Shown: positions 55,719 to 64,000 of the stretch, piece by piece | Layout of the letters: every line of letters starts with the position of its first letter | Numbering within the stretch: the first letter of the stretch is position 1 | Source: Deltaproteobacteria bacterium | GTDB lineage: Bacteria > Desulfobacterota > Binatia > Binatales > Binataceae | Length of the DNA stretch: 64,000 nucleotides | Assembly: GCA_021780755.1 (NCBI GenBank) | Contig: JAJXYF010000027.1 | Location: 1-64,000, forward strand | Direction: 5' to 3' | Program-made: the position numbers and the translations under genes | Notes under the pieces: generated by a model | Databases searched by the model: none | Told to the model about the DNA's origin: nothing | The model's input: only the letters and a program-made list of their open reading frames with translations

Positions 55719-56576
55719 TCAGGCGGGGGTGGCGAGAATGCGGGCGAGGTCGGCGGCGGGGAGTCGAATTCCGATGTAGAACGGGCCGAACTCGGCGTAA
55801 CGCGCGCTCGATTCGTCGAAGCGCATTTCGTAAACCAGCTTCTTGAAGACCAGCGGGTCGTCGGCGAACAGATCCACGCCCCATTCCCAGTCGTCGAAGC
55901 CGATCGATCCCGAAATCACCTGCGTCACCTGCCCCGCATAGCGCCGTCCGATCATGCCGTGGTCGCGCATCAGCAACTGGCGCTCCTCGATCGGCAGCGA
56001 ATACCAGTTGTCGCTGCCCGCGCGGCGCTTGTTCATCGGATAGAAGCAGACGTATCGGCGATCGGGAATTTGCGGCCACAGGCGCGCGCCAAGCTTGTGC
56101 CGCTGATCTTCGAGATCGTCCTTCACCGCTTTGATCCATTCGGGCGAATGCGGTTTCACGCCCTGGGCGGCGAGCTCCGCATGAAGTTTCACGGTCGCTT
56201 CGTAGAGCCCGATTTCAACCACCGACACGTACGACGTGGTGGGCTCGAGGAACTCGCTCAGCGCGAGCCGGCCGGCCTCAAGTTGCGCGGCGTTGAGTTC
56301 GTCGAAGCCGCGGCGGAAATGGATCGCGATGAGGTCGCCCTTGTGTCCGAGTTGCGAGAAAAGCGCGCTCTGGCCGTCCTCGCGCCGCTCCATCGCGGCA
56401 AACGTTCGCGCCGCCTTTTCGATAATTTCACCACGGGCGGGGCCTGTCAGCGCGTTCCATTGCGAGCGCCGGATGCGGAAAAACTGATGCAGCACGCAGA
56501 AGCCTTCGAGCGTGTTGGGTGCGGCCGCGACATCACGCGCGGTGGTGGACGATTCGTCCGGATGTGGATGCTTCAT
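55719..56576 (-). CDS. hemQ: HemQ-like coproheme decarboxylase (chlorite dismutase family)
   Basis: 285 residues. The ferredoxin-like domain has CFYPMNKRRAGSDNWYSLP (Tyr and Lys of the coproheme site) and LLMRDHGMIGRRYAGQVTQV (haem-ligand His), then SIGFDDWEWGVDLFADDP. HemQ oxidatively decarboxylates coproheme to haem b, the last step of coproporphyrin-dependent haem synthesis. A chlorite dismutase proper is less likely, since its distal Arg is not obvious. P450s in this window need haem. Reads on the minus strand toward the selenoprotein gene. Confidence 0.88.
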   Translation of the reverse strand: MKHPHPDESSTTARDVAAAPNTLEGFCVLHQFFRIRRSQWNALTGPARGEIIEKAARTFAAMERREDGQSALFSQLGHKGDLIAIHFRRGFDELNAAQLEAGRLALSEFLEPTTSYVSVVEIGLYEATVKLHAELAAQGVKPHSPEWIKAVKDDLEDQRHKLGARLWPQIPDRRYVCFYPMNKRRAGSDNWYSLPIEERQLLMRDHGMIGRRYAGQVTQVISGSIGFDDWEWGVDLFADDPLVFKKLVYEMRFDESSARYAEFGPFYIGIRLPAADLARILATPA

Positions 56577-56637
56577 AATTCCTGCTTGTGGATGGCGGGT
56601 GAAATTCGTCGAATAGTAAGGGCGAAATGAGCTGGCC

Positions 56638-58185
56638 TCAAGTCAGCCCCGCGATCCGCTCGATCATCTTCCAATTTATATTCGCGCGCACGGTCGCGGC
56701 CAGCCGATCGTATTGCGCGTCGCGTGGGGGAATCGGAGGGCCGGCAGGCGCCGCGATTCCCTTGCGTCGCCGCAGCATTCCAAGCAATGCGGCCCGAAGA
56801 AGCTCATTCTCGAAGATTCCATGGAGCATCGTGCCCGCCACAGCGCCGTCCGCGCTGATCGCGCCGTCGAGCGCGTCTTCACTTACAGCGTTGGTGGCGA
56901 CGGCATTGCGCGCGATGATTCGAAAAGGTGCGGCGACGCCGGCGCGACGCTCGACTCTGCCCATGTGAATTTCGTAGCCGCTGATTTCGCCTTCGACTGC
57001 GCGCTCGCCGCTCAAGAGCGACGCCGTCGCGACGCATGCGCGCACCTGCGCCGTTACTTTTTCACGGCCGAAATACGTGCTGATCGGCAGCAGCTTTAGT
57101 CCCGCGGCGCTGCGCGTGGGCGATTCGATCGCATCGGGGTCCGCGATGGTCTCGCCGAGCATCTGGCATCCGCCGCAGATTCCCACGATCGGTTCGCGCC
57201 GGTGCGCACGCGCGAAGATCGCGGCGGCGAATCCGTCCGCGCGCATCCACTCGAGGTCGGCGATGGTGCTTTTTGAACCCGGAATCACGACGAGGTCCGC
57301 TCGCGCAATCTCCGGCGGCGACTCGGCAAAGCGCACGATCACGCCAGGCTCGTGTTCGAGCGCGAGAAAGTCGTCGTAGTTCGAGATGTGCGGCAGCCGG
57401 ATCACCGTGATATCGATCTGATCGCGCGATCCGCCAAGCCGCCCACGGCGATCCTCGAGCGCCACCGAATCCTCGTCGGCAATGCGCAGGCGCGGGATGT
57501 AGGGTACGACGCCAAGCACGGGGATCGCGAAACGTCCTTCGAGGTAATCGAGACCCGGCTTCAGCAACGCCGCGTCGCCGCGGAATTTGTTGATCAGGAA
57601 GCCGGCGACGCGCGCGCGGTGCGCCGCTTCGAGGAGATCGATGGTGCCGACGAACTGCGCGAAGACCCCGCCGCGATCGATGTCGCCAACGAGTATGACC
57701 GGCGCGTCCGCGGCCTCGGCGACGTGCATGTTCACGATATCGTGCGAGGCGAGGTTGATCTCGGCGGGGCTACCCGCGCCTTCGATGACGACGATGTCGT
57801 ACGTGGCGCGCAGACGGGCCAGGCAGCCGGCAATGATTCGAATGAACTCGGGTTTGCGCCGATGGTATTCGGAAAAAGTGAAGCTCCCCGCCGGACGCCC
57901 CATCAGCACCACCTGCGAGCGCGTGTCGCCCTCCGGCTTGAGCAGAATCGGATTCATCTCGACCGCGGGCGCGATGCCGGCGGCCTCGGCCTGGACGGCT
58001 TGCGCGCGGCCGATCTCGGCGCCGTCGGGCGTGACGAAGGAATTGAGCGCCATGTTCTGCGACTTGAACGGCGCGACGCGCAGGCCCGCCTGTCGAAAGA
58101 GGCGGCACAACGCCGTCACGATCAGGCTCTTGCCGACCGACGACGCGGTTCCCTGCACCATCAGCGTGCGCGCATTCATCGCCAT
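56638..58185 (-). CDS. cobQ: Cobyric acid synthase (CobQ/CbiP)
   Basis: 515 residues. The N-terminal P-loop NTPase (VQGTASSVGKSLIVTALCR) is followed by the amidotransferase domain with GICGGCQMLGE (catalytic Cys) and GTMLHGIFEN (His). It amidates four side chains of adenosylcobyrinate diamide. The next gene on the strand is the earlier amidase. B12 made this way serves the mutase encoded about 2 kb to the left. Confidence 0.93.
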   Translation of the reverse strand: MAMNARTLMVQGTASSVGKSLIVTALCRLFRQAGLRVAPFKSQNMALNSFVTPDGAEIGRAQAVQAEAAGIAPAVEMNPILLKPEGDTRSQVVLMGRPAGSFTFSEYHRRKPEFIRIIAGCLARLRATYDIVVIEGAGSPAEINLASHDIVNMHVAEAADAPVILVGDIDRGGVFAQFVGTIDLLEAAHRARVAGFLINKFRGDAALLKPGLDYLEGRFAIPVLGVVPYIPRLRIADEDSVALEDRRGRLGGSRDQIDITVIRLPHISNYDDFLALEHEPGVIVRFAESPPEIARADLVVIPGSKSTIADLEWMRADGFAAAIFARAHRREPIVGICGGCQMLGETIADPDAIESPTRSAAGLKLLPISTYFGREKVTAQVRACVATASLLSGERAVEGEISGYEIHMGRVERRAGVAAPFRIIARNAVATNAVSEDALDGAISADGAVAGTMLHGIFENELLRAALLGMLRRRKGIAAPAGPPIPPRDAQYDRLAATVRANINWKMIERIAGLT

Positions 58186-58263
58186 TTACCCACGAGAGAT
58201 TCTAGCATTCGTGCGGATGAATACCTGGCGGCGCCGTGCGGCCCGAATACGCTCCGATGCGAG

Positions 58264-59655
58264 CTAGCCATTGCGAGCGCGGAATTGCGCGCAGGAATCG
58301 ACCAGGCCCGCGGCAACCGACGGATTCGACGCCCAATGCGCGTGAACGTAGGAGGCGAGCAGGTTCGCGGCGCGGTAGCCCTCCGCGAATGCGTCGCCCC
58401 AGCGCGGACGCACCGCGTAAACGCGTTCGACACCGTCGGGCGCCGGTTCGAGGGTGGAGTAGCGAAACTGGTGCCCGCGAAAGCGCAGGCCCGCCGTCCC
58501 GAGAATCGATGGCGCGACGGTTTCGACCTCAACATAGCCGAGCGTCTGCAATCGATCGTGCATCACGGCGTTGGCCGGTATCAGGCCGGCCATCGGGAAC
58601 GATGCGCCGTCGAGGGTCCGAATCGCGCGGGTGAGATACATCAGGCCGCCGCATTCGGCATAGAGCGGGCCGCCGCGTGCGGCGAAGGCACGCACCGATG
58701 CGATCATCGATCGATTCGCGGACAGTTCGGGCGCCAGCGCCTCGGGATAGCCGCCGCCGAAATAGAGTCCGTCGATGTCGGGCAATTCCGGGTCGAGCAC
58801 CGGACTGAAATTGACGATCTCGGCGCCGAGCGCCTCGAGCCGTTTGAGGTTGTCCTCATAGTAAAAGTGAAAGGCGTCGTCGAGGGCAACGCCGATGCGG
58901 CATCGCGGGGCGACGATCTTCGAGCGCGGATCGGGTTCGTCCGCGGGCATCTCCACGGGCGGCGCCGACCGCGCGAGTGCGACGATCGCGTCGAGGTCGA
59001 ACCATTCGGCGGCGAGCCGGCCCCATTGATCGAGCAGTTCGCGCGGAACGTGTTTTTCGTTCGCGCTGTAGAGGCCGAGATGCCGCTCGGGGAAGGCCGC
59101 GGCGGCGTGATCGGGCAGTCCGCCAAGTACCGGGATCTCCCGCGACGCCATCCGCAGCAGATCGAGATGGCCACGGCTGCCGACGCGGTTGCAGATCAGT
59201 CCGGCGAGGCGCAGCGCCGGATCGAAATGGGCAAATCCATGGGCGACGGCGGCAACTGTCCGCGCCATCCCGGACGCATCGACGACGAGTATCACTGGGG
59301 CCGCGAGCCACTTCGCGATTTCGGCGCCGGAGCCCTCATCGTTGATCGGAGAGGCGCCGTCGAATAGCCCCATCATCCCTTCCATGACCGCGAGGCCGGC
59401 GTGGCGGGCGGCGCGGGCAAAGGTCGCGGCGACCGCCTCGCGCCCCATCATCCAACCGTCGAGGTTATGCGAGACGCCGCCGGTGACGCGCGCGTGGTAG
59501 GTCGGGTCGAGGTAGTCCGGACCACATTTGAAGGCGGCAACGTTGAGGCCGCCGGAGCGCAGCGCGGCCATCAGGCCGATCGCGATGGTGGTTTTTCCGG
59601 CACCGCTACCGGTCGCGGCGATTAGGATGCGCGGAATCTGTTGGACACTGTTCAT
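58264..59655 (-). CDS. cobB: Cobyrinate a,c-diamide synthase (CobB/CbiA)
   Basis: 463 residues from the ATG at 59655 (MNSVQQIPRILIAATGSGAGK), the usual N-terminus; upstream codons are extra. P-loop ATGSGAGKTTIAIG, amidotransferase Cys in YAECGGLMYL and His near ASYVHAHW. It amidates the a and c carboxyls of (hydrogeno)cobyrinate. 78 bp from the cobQ gene, so a two-gene B12 unit. I looked for a cobalamin riboswitch in the 130 bp upstream and did not recognise one. Confidence 0.93.
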   Translation of the reverse strand: MNSVQQIPRILIAATGSGAGKTTIAIGLMAALRSGGLNVAAFKCGPDYLDPTYHARVTGGVSHNLDGWMMGREAVAATFARAARHAGLAVMEGMMGLFDGASPINDEGSGAEIAKWLAAPVILVVDASGMARTVAAVAHGFAHFDPALRLAGLICNRVGSRGHLDLLRMASREIPVLGGLPDHAAAAFPERHLGLYSANEKHVPRELLDQWGRLAAEWFDLDAIVALARSAPPVEMPADEPDPRSKIVAPRCRIGVALDDAFHFYYEDNLKRLEALGAEIVNFSPVLDPELPDIDGLYFGGGYPEALAPELSANRSMIASVRAFAARGGPLYAECGGLMYLTRAIRTLDGASFPMAGLIPANAVMHDRLQTLGYVEVETVAPSILGTAGLRFRGHQFRYSTLEPAPDGVERVYAVRPRWGDAFAEGYRAANLLASYVHAHWASNPSVAAGLVDSCAQFRARNG

Positions 59656-59787
59656 CACGAATGCTCGCTCGACGACATACACACTGCGAGGCAAGGCGAT
59701 CTTAATACGTCGGCGCCGCACGCGCACCCTGCGGTCGGGTAGCGAGACCCAATGCGAAGTGCGACGGCGCGAGAGCGCGCGGAGGGA

Positions 59788-60660
59788 TTACGGGGCGCCC
59801 TTGAGGTACATCGCGCCGGTCGGTTTGTCCACGCCGCCGGCGGGTTCGAGCGTGATCGCGCTGGCGAGCAATTGCTCACCGGCGGGCGGCAGGGTCGAGG
59901 CGACGGTCGCGTCACCCTGCGCGGTGGGCGCGAACAGGGCCGCTTTCACCGGACCGCTCTTCGCGCCGATCCACCACAGTTCATATTCCTTGCCGGGCGG
60001 CGGCGTGGGCAGTCCGGCGACCTGCAACACCGCATGATTTTGCGAGGGTGTGACGGCGACGAGTCCGGCCGCGGACGGCGCGGGAGCGAGCGGCGCGAGC
60101 CGAATCATGCGGGCGTCCGGCGCGAGGACAGCTTGCGTGAGCTGTCCGCTGACGGCGATTTGGCCGCGCAACACGGCGAGGTCGCGATTGCGATCGTCGA
60201 GTTCGGCGGCGAGTTCGCGCGCCTGGCGGCCGAGCGCGGCGATGCGCGCGGAGTCATCGGCACGAATCGCGCTGATCTGGTTGGCGTAATTGCCGGTCAT
60301 GACGAAGAGCACGATCGCGGCGGCGGCCGCCGCGACTGCGGCAACGCGCCAGGTTCGCGAAACGCCGATGCGCGCGGCGCGGTCGCGCGTGCGTTCAGCA
60401 GGACGATCTTGCATTGATGGCGACGCGGCGCCCGCACCGGCGGGGAGACGACTCTCGAGCCGCCGCCAAATCTGATCCGACGGGCCGGCGCCCGCCGCGG
60501 AAATCGCCATCGCGGCGAGGGCCTCGCGGAACGCGCGCAGTTCGGCCTCGCACTCGTCGCAGCCTTCGGCGAGATGCGCGGCCATCGCGCGCGCCTCCTC
60601 GCCGTCGAGCGTGCCGAGCGCTTCAAGCGGCAGAAGATCTTTGAGCTGATCGTGATCCAT
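59788..60660 (-). CDS. Anti-sigma factor (RskA-like)
   Basis: 290 residues. An N-terminal zinc-binding anti-sigma segment contains HLAEGCDECEAEL (H-x3-C-x2-C type). A single membrane helix, AVAAAAAAIVLFVMTGNY, is followed by a coiled coil and a C-terminal RskA domain in the periplasm (VAGLPTPPPGKEYELWWIG). It should sequester the sigma factor encoded six bases upstream. Confidence 0.92.
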   Translation of the reverse strand: MDHDQLKDLLPLEALGTLDGEEARAMAAHLAEGCDECEAELRAFREALAAMAISAAGAGPSDQIWRRLESRLPAGAGAASPSMQDRPAERTRDRAARIGVSRTWRVAAVAAAAAAIVLFVMTGNYANQISAIRADDSARIAALGRQARELAAELDDRNRDLAVLRGQIAVSGQLTQAVLAPDARMIRLAPLAPAPSAAGLVAVTPSQNHAVLQVAGLPTPPPGKEYELWWIGAKSGPVKAALFAPTAQGDATVASTLPPAGEQLLASAITLEPAGGVDKPTGAMYLKGAP

Positions 60661-60666
60661 TGCCGT

Positions 60667-61227
60667 TCAGTCGCCGAGGCCCTTGAGACCCTCGCGCAGT
60701 TTAATCAGCGCGCTCCTTATTCTGCTCTTTACCGTGCCCAGCGGAAGCCCGGTGCGCTCCGCGATGGCGGACTGGCTCAAATCGGAATAATACGCCAGCT
60801 CCAGCACGGCGCGCTCGCTATCCTGCAGAGCGGCGATGGCGGCCTGCACGACGTGACGACGCTGGGCGTTATTGATATCGAAAGTGGCATCGGGCGCATC
60901 GGTGGAAACCGCCGGATCATCACGCAGGTTGGCGCGGGCGGCGCGCGCCCGCAGGCGATCGATGGCGCGGCTGCGCACCAGCATCATGAGCCACGCGCCG
61001 ACCGAGCCGCGGCTGCGATCGAAGACGGCGGCCTGGCGCCAGGCCTGCCACAGAACATCGGCGGCAACCTCTTCGGCATCCGCACGATCACCGAGCACGC
61101 GTTCGGCGACGGCGGCGAGCGCATTTCCATAGCGCGAATTGAGCAGACGCAGAGATTCCTGATCGCCACCGGCGATGGCGCGTACTACCGCCTCATCAGA
61201 GGGCGGAATGGCGGAGGTCTTCTGCAC
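60667..61227 (-). CDS. ECF sigma factor (SigK-like)
   Basis: 186 residues. Region 2 contains AEEVAADVLWQAWRQAAVFD; region 4 contains SDLSQSAIAERTGLPLGTVK followed by SRIRSALIKLREG, the RNA-polymerase and -35 binding helices. It is paired with the membrane anti-sigma factor, so a signal from the cell envelope would release it. The genes it controls are not evident, and I could not assign a promoter. Confidence 0.94.
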   Translation of the reverse strand: MQKTSAIPPSDEAVVRAIAGGDQESLRLLNSRYGNALAAVAERVLGDRADAEEVAADVLWQAWRQAAVFDRSRGSVGAWLMMLVRSRAIDRLRARAARANLRDDPAVSTDAPDATFDINNAQRRHVVQAAIAALQDSERAVLELAYYSDLSQSAIAERTGLPLGTVKSRIRSALIKLREGLKGLGD

Positions 61228-61474
61228 CCGGTTCTATCCTATATACGTCGCCGCGCGCTTCGCGGATTGGTCTGGTCCGCATCGAGAGCGGGTGGCTACC
61301 CCAATTCAACGCGGTGAGTGTCCGCTTGGTTCCCGCACGAGGGTACGTACAACGGTGGTGCCGGGTGCGGGTCGCGATCCCTCGCGGGTAGCTATTCACA
61401 TTATGCGCTTGCGAACTGGCGTCGGCGTCGCGTTAAATGAATTTCTACCGATCGCCGTCGGACAGGAGTATCGA

Positions 61475-62245
61475 ATGGAGACCGCGGGCAAGCCGAATCA
61501 GGACTGGAAGGCCGATCGCTACGCGCAGCACGCCCATTTTGTACCCGCGCTGGGCGCACCCGTACTGGAGTTGCTGAAGCCGCAGGCGGGCGAGCGAATT
61601 CTGGATCTCGGTTGCGGCGATGGCGTGCTCACGGAAAAACTCGCGGCGACCGGCGCGGTTGTAGTCGGCGTGGACGCCGCCGCGGACATGATAGCGGCGG
61701 CGCGGCGGCGGGGGCTCGACGCGCGCGTGATGGAAGGCGGCAAGCTCACGTTTGCGGGCGAGTTCGACGCGGTGTTTTCGAACGCCGCGCTGCATTGGAT
61801 GAAGCAAGATCGAGATGCGGTGATCGCCGGGGTGCATCGCGCGCTGAAGCCGGGCGGCCGCTTCGTCGCCGAGATGGGCGGACATGGATGCGTGGCGGGG
61901 ATTACAGTCGCGATCATCGCGGTGCTCGAGCGGCACGGAATCAAGGACGGTGCGGCGACCATCCCGTGGTATTTCCCGACGGTTGACGACTATCGCGCAC
62001 GGTTGGAGCGCGGCGGCTTCAAGGTCGAATACATCGAACTGATACCACGGCCGACGCCGCTGCCGACCAACATGGCCGGGTGGATCGAGCTGTTCGCGCA
62101 GCCGTTTTTGAACCGCTTGCCAGCCGAGCAGCGGGCGGGCGCGGTGGAGGAAGTCGTCGAGATGCTGCGCCCGGTGCTGTGCGACGAGCAGGGGCGCTGG
62201 ACCGGCGACTATATCCGGCTGCGGTTTGCGGCGCACCGTCAGTAG
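61475..62245 (+). CDS. Class I SAM-dependent methyltransferase
   Basis: 256 residues. The ATG at 61475 follows AGGAG; the longer frame upstream reads into the sigma-factor promoter region. GERILDLGCGDGVLTEKLA (motif I), VVVGVDAAADMIAAARRR (motif II) and FDAVFSNAALHWM (motif IV) are clear, resembling trans-aconitate methyltransferase or malonyl-ACP O-methyltransferase. Its end overlaps the 3' end of the convergent acyl-CoA dehydrogenase by seven bases. Confidence 0.88.
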   Translation: METAGKPNQDWKADRYAQHAHFVPALGAPVLELLKPQAGERILDLGCGDGVLTEKLAATGAVVVGVDAAADMIAAARRRGLDARVMEGGKLTFAGEFDAVFSNAALHWMKQDRDAVIAGVHRALKPGGRFVAEMGGHGCVAGITVAIIAVLERHGIKDGAATIPWYFPTVDDYRARLERGGFKVEYIELIPRPTPLPTNMAGWIELFAQPFLNRLPAEQRAGAVEEVVEMLRPVLCDEQGRWTGDYIRLRFAAHRQ

Positions 62246-63393
62246 CCGCGCGCCACATTGCCGAGCAGCGCGCGGGCGACGAGCAGTTTCATCACCTGCG
62301 CGGTGCCGTCGCCGATCTCGAGGCCAATGACATCGCGCATGCGCTGCTGATGCGGCAAGTCCATGCTGAAGCCGAGATGGCCGTGGAGCAGGAGGCATTG
62401 ATGGAGCACCTGCGCGGCGAGTTCCGGCGCCCACCATTTGCAACCCGCCGACAGCCATCCGTGAGGCTCGCCGCGATCCTTGAGCGAGAGCGCCTCGTAG
62501 CAGAGCAGGCGAGCAGCGCGCAGTTGGACGGCGGCCTCGGCGAGCGGGAACGAGACGCCTTCGAAGCGTGCGAGGCTGCCGCCGAAGGCCTGGCGCTCAA
62601 CCACGTACTTGCAGGTCTCGTCAACGCTCTGCTGGGCGGCACCGATGCACATCAGGCCGATCAGCGAGCGGCTGAAGTCGAAACCCTGCATCACCTGCAC
62701 GAAGCCGGCGCCCTCGGCGCCGACGCGCGCGTCTGACGGGACGCGAACGGAATCGAAGAATAGCTGTCCACGGCCGATCGCGCGCGAGCCGAGATCGCGA
62801 AAGCGGTTGCGGCTGACGCCGGGCGAGTGGAGGTCAACGTAGAAGGCGCTGATGCCGTGCGCACCCTGCTCGACGGTGCCGGTGCGCGCCATCAGCAGGA
62901 TGGTGTCGGCCCAGGAAGCAAACGAAATGGAGGTTTTCTCGCCATCAAGTATGTAGGCGTCACCCTCGCGGCGCGCGCTCAGCTTGACGTGGGCGGCGTC
63001 GGAACCGCCGGCGGGTTCGGTGACGCCGAGCGCGGGGACGATTTCGCCGCGGCAAATCGGGGGGAGATACGCACTCTTCTGGCGATCGTCGCCGCGCGCG
63101 GCGATGATTGCGCCGACCAGCGCCGATAGCAGAAGCACATACGCGGCGTTGAAGTCGCAGCGGCCGAGTTCCTCGAAGGCGATGCCCAGCGAGACGTAAT
63201 CGAGCGCCTGGCCGCCGTATTGCGGCTCGACCATCGGCGCGAGCAGGCCCATCTCGCCGAGCTTGCGCACGACGCCGCGCGGCAGGTCTTCGTCGCGGTC
63301 GCGATCGGCGTAAAACGGCATCAATTCGCGGCGGGCGAAGTCGGCAAGGGTGTCGCGGAGCATTTGTTGATCCTGATTGAAGGAAAAATCCAT
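62239..63393 (-). CDS. Acyl-CoA dehydrogenase
   Basis: 384 residues with all three acyl-CoA dehydrogenase domains. FAD and substrate contacts are visible in GVTEPAGGSDAAH and LGSRAIGRGQLFFDSVRVP. The C-terminal position that holds Glu in the Tyr-Glu-Gly-Thr of medium-chain enzymes reads IGDGTAQVMK here, so the base would be Asp. It is one of the acceptor enzymes for ETF. Similar Asp enzymes include cyclohexanecarboxyl-CoA dehydrogenases, but assignment by one residue is weak. Confidence 0.88.
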   Translation of the reverse strand: MDFSFNQDQQMLRDTLADFARRELMPFYADRDRDEDLPRGVVRKLGEMGLLAPMVEPQYGGQALDYVSLGIAFEELGRCDFNAAYVLLLSALVGAIIAARGDDRQKSAYLPPICRGEIVPALGVTEPAGGSDAAHVKLSARREGDAYILDGEKTSISFASWADTILLMARTGTVEQGAHGISAFYVDLHSPGVSRNRFRDLGSRAIGRGQLFFDSVRVPSDARVGAEGAGFVQVMQGFDFSRSLIGLMCIGAAQQSVDETCKYVVERQAFGGSLARFEGVSFPLAEAAVQLRAARLLCYEALSLKDRGEPHGWLSAGCKWWAPELAAQVLHQCLLLHGHLGFSMDLPHQQRMRDVIGLEIGDGTAQVMKLLVARALLGNVARGY

Positions 63394-63441
63394 CGTGTTC
63401 TCCGATAACTTACGGATGCGCGCGGGGCAAATGCCGGCGCA

Positions 63442-63999
63442 TTATTTTTTTCCGGCCGCGGGTGCGCGCGCGGGCTTCAGCGGATGGCGCCGGAAGAAGT
63501 CGAGTATCGCGGCGGTCCACGGCCGCGGCCAGCGCAGATGATGCGCCGTTCCGAACATGGCGGCGAACGGATTACTGACGCCGCCGTCGGGGTCGCTGCC
63601 GCAAATCGCGCTGCATGCGGGGGTGGCGCGTTGATTACGATCGATTATGGTATCGGAAACGCTGCCGCCAAGACCCGCCAGTTGCTTTTCGAGCAGCAGC
63701 GCGTTGGGGCAGATGCCGCCGATATCGCAGCTATTGTGCACCTGGTAGCTGGGGATTTTGGGGTTGGAAAGCTTGAGCTGGCGGTAGTCGGCGGGCGCGC
63801 CGGCAACCGGATCCTGCGGACACGGATCGGGTCGCGACCGAAACGGGTTGGGCGCCGAGTAAACCCCCACGGCGGCAATCCCGGGGCGATTCAATCCGTA
63901 CAGGTAGGCCATCGCGCCGCCGTTGGACCATCCGGTCACATAGACGCGGTTGCGATCGACCCGGCCGGTGGCTTCGACCGCGGCGATGAAGTGATCGAT
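63442..63999 (-). CDS. PHB-depolymerase-like esterase, N-terminus outside window
   Basis: The gene runs off the right edge on the minus strand; 186 residues are visible. GWSNGGAMAYLYG carries the nucleophile Ser (GxSxG-type), preceded by DRNRVYVT, as in LpqC/PHB-depolymerase-type alpha/beta hydrolases. C-terminal AHHLRWPRPW likely holds the catalytic His. Five Cys are present, which suggests an exported protein. The stop at 63442-63444 and a Lys/Pro-rich tail end the chain. Confidence 0.82.
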   Translation of the reverse strand: MDHFIAAVEATGRVDRNRVYVTGWSNGGAMAYLYGLNRPGIAAVGVYSAPNPFRSRPDPCPQDPVAGAPADYRQLKLSNPKIPSYQVHNSCDIGGICPNALLLEKQLAGLGGSVSDTIIDRNQRATPACSAICGSDPDGGVSNPFAAMFGTAHHLRWPRPWTAAILDFFRRHPLKPARAPAAGKK

Positions 64000-64000
64000 C

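Noticed and set aside
57352-59367. A 671-codon plus-strand frame over cobQ and cobB
   Set aside because: Antisense of two well-supported cobalamin genes, no recognisable domain.
59656-59787. Cobalamin riboswitch upstream of cobB
   Set aside because: I did not find a B12 box or the expected long structured leader in the 130 bp available.

Overview
GC-rich bacterial chromosome segment (roughly 65 % G+C by eye) that is densely packed with catabolic oxidoreductase and acyl-CoA genes. No 16S rRNA or other taxonomic marker is present. DUF1329 proteins, seven luciferase-like (LLM) flavin/F420 oxidoreductases, two P450s, several crotonases, an ETF with a membrane Fe-S partner, and complete biotin carboxylase and methylmalonyl-CoA mutase genes together look most like an uncultured aerobic soil lineage such as candidate phylum Binatota (Desulfobacterota_B). 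That placement is inference.

Layout. 0-5.5 kb: two DUF1329 genes with near-identical 3' tails and terminators around an MsbA-type ABC exporter, then a radical SAM gene. 5.6-13.6 kb: cold-shock protein, biotin carboxylase plus carrier, MaoC hydratase, a VOC-AKR fusion, a methyltransferase and an IclR regulator. 13.8-18.2 kb: etfBA and an ETF:quinone-type Fe-S oxidoreductase that sits between the two ends of a broken relative. 18.3-24.7 kb: a catabolic block with a DUF35 protein, a thiolase-fold protein that lacks the nucleophilic Cys, a LimB-like monooxygenase, a 6-oxocamphor-hydrolase-like crotonase and a two-subunit CoA-transferase-fold enzyme. It has the enzyme types expected for cyclic terpenoid or sterol breakdown. 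25.5-31 kb: LLM monooxygenases and amidohydrolases. 31.7-34 kb: DnaA-box-like sequences, a sigma-54 activator, a canonical parS inside a 36-bp perfect palindrome, and a CheY-like regulator. 34.4-40.1 kb: more LLM enzymes, a GST, and a non-coding stretch full of hairpins. 40.2-41.8 kb: a low-GC Gp37/Gp68-TcmP gene pair, likely acquired. 41.9-47.4 kb: crotonase, TetR regulator, tandem P450s and an MFS transporter. 47.5-48.2 kb: higBA toxin-antitoxin. 49.3-54.7 kb: propionyl-CoA carboxylase (three genes) and methylmalonyl-CoA mutase. 54.8-55.7 kb: pyruvoyl arginine decarboxylase and a SelW-like selenoprotein gene read through an in-frame TGA. 55.7-59.7 kb: HemQ and two cobalamin-synthesis amidases. 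59.8-64 kb: ECF sigma/anti-sigma pair, methyltransferase, acyl-CoA dehydrogenase and a partial PHB-depolymerase-like esterase.

How it works together. Oxygenases and LLM enzymes would oxidise hydrophobic substrates. Crotonases, MaoC, the aldolase-like pair and acyl-CoA dehydrogenase would shorten acyl-CoAs. ETF and its membrane partner would pass electrons to quinone. Propionyl-CoA would go to succinyl-CoA through the carboxylase and a B12-dependent mutase, and cobQ/cobB nearby fit that cofactor need. The observations most worth following up are the selenoprotein with its SECIS-like hairpin, the parS/DnaA-box/GC-skew evidence for a nearby replication origin, the gene replacement next to etfBA, and the terpenoid/sterol-type block.
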